DNA from: Caulobacter sp. 32-67-35
Lineage (GTDB): Bacteria; Pseudomonadota; Alphaproteobacteria; Caulobacterales; Caulobacteraceae
NCBI GenBank assembly: GCA_002280875.1
Contig: NCEV01000026.1
Coordinates: 1-43,317 of the forward strand
DNA length: 43,317 bases
Direction: 5' to 3'
In this document: in pieces, positions 34,426 through 41,751 of the stretch
How the letters are laid out: each line of letters starts with the position of its first letter
How positions within the stretch are numbered: the stretch's first letter is position 1
Made by a program: the position numbers and the translations under genes
The notes under the pieces: model-generated
Told to the model about the DNA's origin: nothing
The model's database searches: none
The model's input: the letters and a program-made list of their open reading frames with translations, nothing else

Positions 34426-35330
34426 CACTTCGCCTCAGGCTTCTTGCGAGACAGCACGGCCTGCAGGGCGATGGCGATGAAGGTCAGGTACATCAGCAGG
34501 AACGACATGGCCGCGCCGAAGGGCCAGTCATTGGCGCGCTTGAACTGCCGCTCGATGACATTGGCGATCATCTGGCTGTCGGGGCCGCCCAGCAGGTCGG
34601 GGGTCAGATAGGCGCCCAGGGCCGGGATGAAGGTGATCAGCACGCCAGAGGCGATACCCGGCAGGGCCAGCGGCACGACCACCTTGAACAGGGTGCGCAT
34701 ATGGCCCGCGCCCAGGTCGAGACTGGCCTCCAGCAGCGACTTGTCCAGCCTATCGAGCGCCGAATAGAGCGGCAGCACCATGAAGGGCAGGTGCACATAG
34801 ATCAGGCCCAGGATGACGGCGAAATTGTTGTGCAGCAGCTCCAGCGGCTGGAACTCGCCGATCGGCGCCAGGCCCAGCAGCGGGGCGAGCCCGCCCATGC
34901 CGTTCCACAGCCACTCCAGGCCCATATTGACGTAGCCCTCGGTCCGCAGCACCGCGATCAGGGCGTAGGTGCGGATCAGGAGGTTGGTCCAGAACGGCAG
35001 CATGATCAGCAGCAGCAGCCAGGTCTTGGTCTTCTCGGACGCGAACGTGATGGCCAGGGCCACCGGGAAGCCGATCACCAGGCAAAGCCCGGTGGTGATC
35101 GCGGCCACCCAGACCGACTTGATGAAGATCTTCAGGTACAGCGGCTCGATGGCCCGGGCGTAATTGGCCCAGGTGCCGGTGATGGCGATGTCGGTCAGGC
35201 CGTCATTCTGGCCAAAGCTGTAGGCCCAGACGATGGCCAGCGGGACGAGAAAGAACAGGACGAGCCAGAACAGCGGCGGGCCAAGCGCGCCGGCGAATAC
35301 CGCCTTGGCCTGTTTCCAGCTCTGTTCCAT
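34425..35330 (-). CDS. potH: Polyamine ABC transporter permease
   Basis: A 301-residue inner-membrane permease partner with about six hydrophobic segments (first PPLFWLVLFFLVPLAIVWAYSF). Its EAA loop is LLEASLDLGAGHMRTLFKVVVPLALPGIASG, typical of the family. It heads the potH-potI-potG block with overlapping stop and start codons throughout. The upstream gene is potF, but a palindromic element of about 150 bases lies between them. Confidence 0.92.
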   Translation of the reverse strand: MEQSWKQAKAVFAGALGPPLFWLVLFFLVPLAIVWAYSFGQNDGLTDIAITGTWANYARAIEPLYLKIFIKSVWVAAITTGLCLVIGFPVALAITFASEKTKTWLLLLIMLPFWTNLLIRTYALIAVLRTEGYVNMGLEWLWNGMGGLAPLLGLAPIGEFQPLELLHNNFAVILGLIYVHLPFMVLPLYSALDRLDKSLLEASLDLGAGHMRTLFKVVVPLALPGIASGVLITFIPALGAYLTPDLLGGPDSQMIANVIERQFKRANDWPFGAAMSFLLMYLTFIAIALQAVLSRKKPEAK

Positions 35331-35352
35331 CCCAACCCCCTGTCCTAGGTAG

Positions 35353-35498
35353 ATGCTCCCCCCAAGGGGGAGCTGTCGCCCCCGGGACCGACCGCAGGTC
35401 GGCCCGAGGATAAACTCCGCGACTGAGGGGGCTAATGCGGCCTAGGCCGTGCTGGCCCCCTCCGGCCCTCTGGGCCACCTCCCCCGGAGGGGGAGGAT
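35353..35498. repeat. G/C-run palindromic element, type A, expanded form, between potF and potH
   Basis: An inverted copy of the element at 3024-3134. Outer arms, the GGCCCAGAGGGCC hairpin and the GGCCCCC pair are all kept. The GTCGC/GCGAC hairpin, whose loop is three bases in the other copy, here encloses roughly 40 bases with its own inner hairpin (GGGACCGACC and GGTCGGCCC arms). It probably ends some transcripts after potF or protects the potF message. Confidence 0.85.
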
Positions 35499-35508
35499 CT
35501 ACAGCCCC

Positions 35509-36600
35509 TTAAGCGGCCCGCACCCGCGTCATGACTTCCTCGTACTGGCTGGCCTTTTCGGCCCCCTCGAAGGCGCCGTATTCGCACTTGGCCATCACCT
35601 CGGGGGGCGGGAAGATCACCGGATTGTTCTTGTAGTCTTCCGGCATCAGCGCCTTGGCCGCGGCGTTGGGCGTCGGATACAGGATGGTCTTGGAGATCGC
35701 CGCCCCGGCCTGGGCGTCCAGCAGATAGTTGATGAACTTGTGGGCGTTGTCCGGACGCGGCGCACCCTTGGGAATGCACAGGGTGTCGGAGTTGATCAGC
35801 GATCCTTCCTTGGGGATCACGAAGTCGACGTCCGCGTCTTCCTTCATCAGCTGGGCGATGTCGCCGTTGTATTCCAGCACCAGATCCACCTCGCCCGAGG
35901 CCAGCATGTCCTGACCATTGTCGTCGTGGAACGCCTTGATGAAGGGCTTCTGCTTGATCAGCATCGCCTCGATCTCTGCGACCATTTCAGGCGGGATGTT
36001 GTTGACGCTGTGGCCCTTGTACTTGGCCGACAGGCGGATCAGGTCGGCGCTTTCCGACAGCAGGGCGATCTTGCCGGCGTACTGGTTGCTGTCGAACAGA
36101 TACTTCCAGCTGTCAGGAACGCCCTTCACCTTGCTCTTGCGATAGCCGATGCCCAGAACCAGCCAGGTATAGGGCATTGAATATTTGCGGCCCGGGTCAT
36201 ACTCCGGGTTCATGAAGGCCTGATCGACGTTCTTCAGGTTGGGAATCTTGCTGTGGTCCAGCACTTCCAGCAGGCCGGCCTGGCCCATGCGGGTAACGAA
36301 TTCATTGGACGGCACGATCACGTCAAAGCCCGGATTGCCCGCCTTCAGCTTGGCGAACAGCTCGTCATTGGTGGCGAACAGGCTCATGTTCACGTCGACG
36401 CCGGTGGCCGTCTTGAAGTCGGCCAGGGTGGTGTCGCCGATATAGGTGTCCCAGTTGTAGAAATTCAGCTTGGCTTCCTCGGCCCCCGTCGGCGCGGCCG
36501 GCTTCTGGCCGCAGGCGGTGAAGGTCAGGCCGACAGCGGCGGCCCCCGTCGCCGCCAGCAGCGACCGGCGATTCAGTCCACGTTGCGTGAGCGTACCCAT
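35509..36600 (-). CDS. potF: Polyamine ABC transporter substrate-binding protein
   Basis: A 363-residue periplasmic binding protein of the PotD/PotF type, delivering putrescine or spermidine to the permeases. The N-terminus combines a twin-arginine (NRRSLLAATG) with a lipobox-like TAC (Cys30), suggesting a Tat-exported or anchored lipoprotein. LNFYNWDTYIGDTTLADFKTATG and the FDVIVPSNEFVTRM, MPYTWLVLGIGYRKS segments are characteristic. The ATG at 36600 has GGGGAG upstream; a longer frame to 36702 is rejected because it overlaps the preceding gene. A GCAA-loop hairpin lies just before it and a palindromic element just after it. Confidence 0.93.
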   Translation of the reverse strand: MGTLTQRGLNRRSLLAATGAAAVGLTFTACGQKPAAPTGAEEAKLNFYNWDTYIGDTTLADFKTATGVDVNMSLFATNDELFAKLKAGNPGFDVIVPSNEFVTRMGQAGLLEVLDHSKIPNLKNVDQAFMNPEYDPGRKYSMPYTWLVLGIGYRKSKVKGVPDSWKYLFDSNQYAGKIALLSESADLIRLSAKYKGHSVNNIPPEMVAEIEAMLIKQKPFIKAFHDDNGQDMLASGEVDLVLEYNGDIAQLMKEDADVDFVIPKEGSLINSDTLCIPKGAPRPDNAHKFINYLLDAQAGAAISKTILYPTPNAAAKALMPEDYKNNPVIFPPPEVMAKCEYGAFEGAEKASQYEEVMTRVRAA

Positions 36601-36633
36601 GGTTTCGAAACTCCCCTGTTCGTTTCGTTCGAT

Positions 36634-36649
36634 GCCGGCTTGCGCCGGC
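36634..36649 (-). promoter_or_regulatory. Intercistronic GNRA-loop hairpin before potF
   Basis: On the minus strand a perfect GCCGGC-GCAA-GCCGGC hairpin with a GNRA tetraloop lies between the ligase stop and the potF ribosome binding site. No T-run follows, so termination is unlikely. Such hairpins can shield a downstream message from degradation; that role here is inferred. Confidence 0.55.
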
Positions 36650-36680
36650 GGTTCAACGCAAGCCCCGCTCCACTCCGCCG

Positions 36681-38066
36681 TCAGGCGTTGCGGAGATACC
36701 AATCGAAATCGAGGGATGTGACCACCTCGAAGAACCTCGCCTGTTCGGTCCGCTTCACCGACACGAACATGTCCACAAAGCGGTCACCCAGATAGTCGCG
36801 CAGCACCGTGGACTGATCAAACAGGTCGACCGCCGAAAACCAGTTGGAGGGCAGGCGCGACTTCTCCTTGGCGGCGGCCGCATAGCCGTCGCCCACCACC
36901 GCCGGGCCCGGATCGATCCTGTGGGTCAGGCCGTGATGGGCGCTGGCCAGCAGCACGGCCATCACCAGATACGGATTGCCATCGGCGCCCGCGACGCGAT
37001 GCTCGACGTGGCGCGTCGGGGCTGGACCGGCCGGAATGCGCAGCGACACGGTGCGGTTGTTGACGCCCCAGGTCGCGGCGACCGGGGCATAGCTGTTGGC
37101 CTTGAAGCGGCGATAGCTGTTGGCGTTGGGCGCCAGGATCGCCATGCCCTCGCCCAGCAGTTGCTTCATGCCGCCGATGGCGTGGCGCAGCATGGGCGAG
37201 CCCTCCGGGTCCTCGTCGGCGCAGAGGTTGTTTCCAGCATCGTCGTTGAAGCTGACATGGACGTGGAAGCCGTTGCCCGCGCGATCCGCCCACGGCTTGG
37301 CCATGAAGGTGGCCTCGCAGCCGTGTCGCAGGGCCACGCCCTTGGCCATGCGCTTGTACAGCAGGGCGTCGTCGCAGGCCCGCAGGGCGTCCGGCTTGTG
37401 CTTGAGGGTCAGCTCCACCTGGCTGGGCGCGAACTCCGAGATCGCGCCTTCCAGCGGCACGCCGATCACATCGGCGGTGTCCCACAGCTCGCGCAGGAAC
37501 GGCGCGATGGCCGCCAGCTCGGGCAGGCCATAGACCTCGATGCCGTGCGGACGCTGACCGGTCAGGGCCGAGCGGGGCGGCTGCAGATCGCCATCGGCGG
37601 TGCGCTCCAGATCGACCAGGTAGTATTCCAGCTCACAGGCCGCCACCGGCGTCAGGCCATCGGCTGCGTAGCGGTCCAGCACCCGTTGCAGCACATGGCG
37701 CGGGTCCAGGTCGTTGGGCGTCCCGTCCAGCTCGTACATCGACAGCATGACCTGGGCCATGTCGTCGCCCAGCCAGGGCGCCAGCGTCAGCGTGCCGGGC
37801 ACGGGCCGCGCGCGGCGGTCGGCGTCGCCGTCTTCCCAGACCAGCCCTGTGTCCTCGCAATCGGCCCCGGTGGTGTCGACCACCAGCACCGAGCCAGGCA
37901 GGAAGCGGCCATAGTCATAGATCGCCTGCAGCTCATGCACCCGCAGGCGCTTGCCGCGCGGCACGCCGGTCATGCTGGTGAAGAACACGTCGACGAACCG
38001 CACCTGCGGATTGGCGGCGAGGAAGTCGCGGCATTCCTGGGGATCGGCGACCATGGGGGACGTCAT
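36681..38066 (-). CDS. Second glutamine-synthetase-family gamma-glutamyl-amine ligase
   Basis: A 461-residue glutamine synthetase-like protein, distinct from puuA. Motifs are ACELEYYLVD (metal glutamates), GNGFHVHVSF (histidine loop), GVNNRTVSLRIP (arginine) and GADGNPYLVMA. It most probably ligates glutamate to an amine, but whether the amine is putrescine, another polyamine or a monoamine cannot be told. The start ATG at 38066 overlaps the stop of the upstream aminotransferase by four bases; an internal ATG at 38054 is less likely. It is followed by potF after 80 bases. Cytoplasmic. Confidence 0.88.
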   Translation of the reverse strand: MTSPMVADPQECRDFLAANPQVRFVDVFFTSMTGVPRGKRLRVHELQAIYDYGRFLPGSVLVVDTTGADCEDTGLVWEDGDADRRARPVPGTLTLAPWLGDDMAQVMLSMYELDGTPNDLDPRHVLQRVLDRYAADGLTPVAACELEYYLVDLERTADGDLQPPRSALTGQRPHGIEVYGLPELAAIAPFLRELWDTADVIGVPLEGAISEFAPSQVELTLKHKPDALRACDDALLYKRMAKGVALRHGCEATFMAKPWADRAGNGFHVHVSFNDDAGNNLCADEDPEGSPMLRHAIGGMKQLLGEGMAILAPNANSYRRFKANSYAPVAATWGVNNRTVSLRIPAGPAPTRHVEHRVAGADGNPYLVMAVLLASAHHGLTHRIDPGPAVVGDGYAAAAKEKSRLPSNWFSAVDLFDQSTVLRDYLGDRFVDMFVSVKRTEQARFFEVVTSLDFDWYLRNA

Positions 38067-39430
38067 GCGGATAGACCCTCGAGCGCCCCGGCGAACCCGT
38101 CGACCGCCGCGACCAGTCGGTCGATCGACGCGTCTTCAGTCACCGGCGACACCAGCATCATGTTGTGGAAGGGCGCGATCAGCACGCCCCGATTGATCAG
38201 CCATAGATGAAGCGCGGCGAGGCGCTCCGGGTCCAGAGCCTTGCGCATCTCAGCGGCGTTTTTCGGTGGAGGATCGGCCAGCACCAGCTCGACCCGCGCC
38301 CCGACATGGACCACCGACCAGGGCAGCTTCCGCGCCGCAATCACGGCTTGCAGACCCGTCACCAGCCGCTCCGCGCCGGCCAGCATCCGCGCATAGGCGG
38401 CCGGCGTCATGACCTCGCTCAGCATGGCGCGCATGGCGGCCATGGCCAGAGCGTTGCCCGATAGCGTTGTGCCGATGCCCGACTGGCCCGGCCCGGTCCG
38501 CGCCTGGGCTGCGTCCATCCGGTCCGAGAGGTCTGCCGTCACGCCCCAGACCGCAGCCGGCACGCCGCCGGCGATGGCCTTGCCGATCACCAGCATGTCG
38601 GGCTCCAGCCCGTGCAGGCTGGCATAGCCGCCAGGACCGCTGGACAGGGTGTGGGTCTCGTCGAGGATCAGCAGGGTCCCGGCGTCGCGGGTCAGGCGGC
38701 GCAGGGCGTCCAGAAAGCCGGGCTCGGGCAGGATCATCCCGCAATTGGTCATCACCGGCTCGGCCAGGACAGCGGCGACCTGGTCGGAGGCCAGGGCCAT
38801 TTCCAGAGCCGCCAGGTCGTTGAAGGGCACGACCCAGGTGGTCGCGGTCAGGTCGTGAACCTGGCCCAGCAGGCCCGGCTTCATCACGCGCTGGCCGTCC
38901 TTCAGCACCACGAACGCGTCCTCGACCATGCCGTGATAGCAGCCGTCGAACACCAGGATCACCGGCCGCTGCGTGACCGCCCGCGCCCAGCGGATGGCCG
39001 CGCGGTTGGCGTCGCTGGCCGTGGTCGCCGTCTGCCACAGCGGCAGGCCGAACCGTTCGGCCAGCAGGCGGCCGACGATGATCGAGGCCGCTGTCGGCAG
39101 CATGAAGCCCGCGCCGCGCTTGATCTGGTCCGACACCGCAGAGGCCACTGCCGCATCGCCATGGCCAAACATCGACGGCGTGTCGCCCAGGCAGAAGTCG
39201 TCGTAGAGCTTGCCGTCCACATCGGTGATCTGCGCCCCGACGCCCTGCATCGCGAAGATCGGCGAGGGGCAAGCCCAGTCGCCCATCCAGTGCATCGGCA
39301 CGCCGCCACGCCACACCTGCGCCGCCTGCCCCGCCATCGCGATGCTGCGCGGATGCTGGGCGACGAAGCGCTCGGCTTCGACCTTCAGCAGGTCCTGCAG
39401 GGTCTGTGACTGGAGGGCGGCGAGGCTCAT
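38063..39430 (-). CDS. Class III aminotransferase, glutamate-1-semialdehyde-aminomutase-like
   Basis: A 455-residue PLP enzyme of class III, nearer to the glutamate-1-semialdehyde aminomutase branch than to SpuC. The PLP lysine is Lys284 (VIGKAIAGGVPAAVWG) and the ring aspartate Asp257 (LILDETHTLSSGPGG); the domain start (ITDVDGKLYDDFCLGDTPSMFGHG) is typical. It is embedded between the aldehyde dehydrogenase and the second ligase with four-base overlaps on both sides, so it is an integral part of the pathway. It is not a heme-synthesis enzyme by context. Its amino donor is unknown. Confidence 0.88.
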   Translation of the reverse strand: MSLAALQSQTLQDLLKVEAERFVAQHPRSIAMAGQAAQVWRGGVPMHWMGDWACPSPIFAMQGVGAQITDVDGKLYDDFCLGDTPSMFGHGDAAVASAVSDQIKRGAGFMLPTAASIIVGRLLAERFGLPLWQTATTASDANRAAIRWARAVTQRPVILVFDGCYHGMVEDAFVVLKDGQRVMKPGLLGQVHDLTATTWVVPFNDLAALEMALASDQVAAVLAEPVMTNCGMILPEPGFLDALRRLTRDAGTLLILDETHTLSSGPGGYASLHGLEPDMLVIGKAIAGGVPAAVWGVTADLSDRMDAAQARTGPGQSGIGTTLSGNALAMAAMRAMLSEVMTPAAYARMLAGAERLVTGLQAVIAARKLPWSVVHVGARVELVLADPPPKNAAEMRKALDPERLAALHLWLINRGVLIAPFHNMMLVSPVTEDASIDRLVAAVDGFAGALEGLSA

Positions 39431-40917
39431 CTCAGGGTCACCGACACCGACTTCAGATCAGCGTATTTGTGCAGGGCGTGCAGGCTCCGGTCGCGGCCAA
39501 ACCCTGATTGCTTGAAGCCGCCGAACGGCATGGTGATGTCGCAGGCGTCCCAGCCATTGACCCAGACCAGCCCGGCCTTCAGCTTGCGCGCCCCGCCCAG
39601 GGCCCGGTTGATGTCGGACGTCCACAGGCCGGCGGCCAGACCATAGACGGTGTCGTTGGCAAGATGGAACGCCTCCGCCTCGGTCTCGAAGCCCATCACC
39701 CCCAGGACGGGACCAAACACTTCCTCGCGGGCCAGGGTCGAGTCGGCCTCGACACGGTCGAAGATGGTCGGCTCGACATAGAAGCCGCCGCTGTCCCTGC
39801 GCACCCTCTGGCCGCCCAGCACCCGCCGGGCGCCCTGGCTGTCGGCGGTGGCGATATAGTCCAGGGCGGTGTTCATCTGCCGCTCGCTGACCATGGCCCC
39901 GAACACCGTCCCGGGATCCAGCGGATCGCCGGGGACCATGTCACGCGCCACGGCTGCGACGCGCGCCACGAAATCGGTCTTGATCGAGGCCTCAACCAGC
40001 AGCCGAGAGGCGGCCGTGCAGACTTCGCCCTGGTTATAGAACACGCCCCAGGCCGCGGCCTGGGCGGCGGCGTCCAGGTCGGGACAGTCGGCGAAAACGA
40101 TCTGGGGCGACTTGCCGCCCAGCTCCAGCGACACCCGCTTGAGGTTCGAGCGCGCCGAATATTCCATCAGTTTGCGGCCCACCGGGCCCGAGCCGGTGAA
40201 GGCGATCATGTCGACATCCATCGACAGGGCCAAGGCCTCGCCAGCCGTGGCGCCCAGGCCGGGGACCACGTTCAGCACGCCCGGCGGCAGGCCCGCCTCG
40301 AGCGCCAGTTCGCCCAGCTTCAGCGCCGTGAGAGGCGATTGCTCAGCGGGTTTCAGGACCACCGAATTGCCCATGGCCAGGGCGGGCGCGACCTTCCACA
40401 TCGCCATGTGCAGCGGGAAGTTCCACGGCACGATCGCGCCGATCACGCCCAGCGGCTCGTGCACCGCATAGCTCAGCCGGTCGACCGGCGAGGTCCCGAC
40501 CTCGCCATAGACCTTGTCCAGGGCTTCGGCGTACCAGCGGCAGGTGTTGATCGCCAGCGGGATGTCGACCGCCCGCGCGTCGCGGATGGGCTTGCCGACA
40601 TCCAGACTCTCCAGCAGGGCCAGCTCTTCGGCGTCCCGCTCCATCAGCTCGGCGAGGCGGAACAGGATCGCCTTCTTCTGGCGCGGACCAAGGTCCCGCC
40701 AGCGGCCGTCCTCGAAGGCGGCCCGGGCGCTGGCGACGGCGCGGTCCACATCGACCTGACCGCAGGACGCCACCGCATTGAGCACCTGCCCGTCACGCGG
40801 CGAGACATTGTGGAAGACCGCGCCCGACGCCGCCTCGACCAGCGCGCCATCGATCACCGCCAGCCCCGGCAGGGTCAGGCGAGCAACGGCGTCGGTGATG
40901 GCGGCGGGCAAGGTCAC
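39427..40917 (-). CDS. puuC: NAD(P)-dependent aldehyde dehydrogenase, PuuC-like
   Basis: A 496-residue aldehyde dehydrogenase. Catalytic Cys300 (YNQGEVCTAASR), general base Glu265 (SLELGGKSP) and Asn166 (VPWNFPLH) are present. In this setting it would oxidise gamma-glutamyl-aminobutyraldehyde or 4-aminobutanal to the corresponding acid; betaine-aldehyde-type activity is also possible. The start is GTG at 40917, since the only nearby ATG (40925) is out of frame and stops at once. It is the first structural gene of the minus-strand operon. A perfect 16-bp palindrome lies 17 bases upstream. Confidence 0.9.
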   Translation of the reverse strand: MTLPAAITDAVARLTLPGLAVIDGALVEAASGAVFHNVSPRDGQVLNAVASCGQVDVDRAVASARAAFEDGRWRDLGPRQKKAILFRLAELMERDAEELALLESLDVGKPIRDARAVDIPLAINTCRWYAEALDKVYGEVGTSPVDRLSYAVHEPLGVIGAIVPWNFPLHMAMWKVAPALAMGNSVVLKPAEQSPLTALKLGELALEAGLPPGVLNVVPGLGATAGEALALSMDVDMIAFTGSGPVGRKLMEYSARSNLKRVSLELGGKSPQIVFADCPDLDAAAQAAAWGVFYNQGEVCTAASRLLVEASIKTDFVARVAAVARDMVPGDPLDPGTVFGAMVSERQMNTALDYIATADSQGARRVLGGQRVRRDSGGFYVEPTIFDRVEADSTLAREEVFGPVLGVMGFETEAEAFHLANDTVYGLAAGLWTSDINRALGGARKLKAGLVWVNGWDACDITMPFGGFKQSGFGRDRSLHALHKYADLKSVSVTLR

Positions 40918-40933
40918 GGTCGCATATTCCTGA

Positions 40934-40972
40934 AACTGTGATCACAGTTCTCGGACCAGACGGGACTGTCAA
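40934..40972 (-). promoter_or_regulatory. Promoter and palindromic operator of the polyamine operon
   Basis: The perfect palindrome AACTGTGATCACAGTT is at 40934-40949. On the minus strand a consensus -35 box TTGACA lies at 40972-40967, and 17 bases downstream the -10 position (AACTGT, weak) falls within the palindrome. Repressor bound there would block polymerase. A 13/16 copy at 41686-41701 supports assignment to the GntR protein encoded in between. Confidence 0.75.
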
Positions 40973-40981
40973 GCCAGGCCG

Positions 40982-41704
40982 TCACGACCCAGCCTCCACG
41001 GCCACCCGCATCTTGTCCATGCCTTCGAAAAGATCAGCGGCGATGGCGCGGCGGGCGCCCTGCGCGTCGCGGGCCTTCAGGGCGGCGATGGCCTCGGCGT
41101 GACGGTCGGCCGGCAGGCTGCCGGTGCCCACCCGCCCGAACACCACCCGCATGAACGGCCCGATCTGCAGCCACAACCCGCCGGCCATCGACAGCAGCAC
41201 ATCGGCCCCTGAGCGGGCGTAGATCGCGAAATGAAAGGCGTGGTTGGCGGTCATGTAGCCATCGACGTCGCCGGCCGCGAGCGCGGTGTCGAGCCGCGCG
41301 TCGATTCCCTGCAGCGCCCTGATCAGCGCCTCGTCGGCAAGGGGCGCGGCGCGGGCGGCCAGTTCGGGCTCGATCCACAGCCGGGCCTGGGACAGCTGCT
41401 CCAGACGCCCGGCGGTCAGGGAGGGCACCGAGAGCCGCTTGTTGGCCGGATTGATCGCCAGGGCCCGTTCGGCCACCAGGCGCCGCACCGCGTCGCGCAC
41501 CGGCATCGGACTGACGCCCAGCTCAGCCGCGAGACTGCGCAGGGACACCCCCACCCCGGGGGCGATCCGACCCGTGATCAGGCGCTGGCGGATGGCCTCA
41601 TAGACCTGGTCATGGATGGCGGTGGAATCAGCGAGCGGCACTCTTTGCGGGGCGGCGGGCACGGGAGGGCTTCCAGAAAGCGGCCAATTGCGATCACAGT
41701 GCAT
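40982..41704 (-). CDS. GntR family regulator with FCD domain, controlling the polyamine locus
   Basis: A regulator of up to 240 residues. The winged helix-turn-helix (VYEAIRQRLITGRIAPGVGVSLRSLAAELGVSPMPVRDAVRRLVAERAL, about residues 34-83) is followed by an all-helical FCD ligand-binding domain (with NHAFHFAIYARSG) characteristic of the FadR group. The ATG at 41704 gives 240 residues, but an operator-like sequence (41686-41701) would then lie inside the coding region. A GTG at 41662, with GGAAG six bases upstream, gives 226 residues and leaves the operator in the leader, and may be the true start. The effector is probably a polyamine or a catabolite; this is inferred from position. Confidence 0.88.
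   Translation of the reverse strand: MHCDRNWPLSGSPPVPAAPQRVPLADSTAIHDQVYEAIRQRLITGRIAPGVGVSLRSLAAELGVSPMPVRDAVRRLVAERALAINPANKRLSVPSLTAGRLEQLSQARLWIEPELAARAAPLADEALIRALQGIDARLDTALAAGDVDGYMTANHAFHFAIYARSGADVLLSMAGGLWLQIGPFMRVVFGRVGTGSLPADRHAEAIAALKARDAQGARRAIAADLFEGMDKMRVAVEAGS
41686..41701. promoter_or_regulatory. Second copy of the GntR-type operator
   Basis: AATTGCGATCACAGTG matches 13 of 16 positions of the perfect palindrome at 40934-40949, including the whole GATCACAGT core. It lies 51 bases before the ATG of the divergent aminotransferase gene and at the regulator's own 5' end, so it could give autoregulation and control of the divergent gene together. Confidence 0.65.
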
Positions 41705-41751
41705 GATCTGCCGCCCAACACCAGCCCAGCCGCCAGCTCTCGAGACCCGCC

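Noticed and set aside
38063-39430. HemL (glutamate-1-semialdehyde aminomutase) for heme synthesis
   Set aside because: Caulobacter-type alphaproteobacteria make aminolevulinate by the HemA route, and the gene is embedded by overlaps in a polyamine operon; a transaminase role is more likely.
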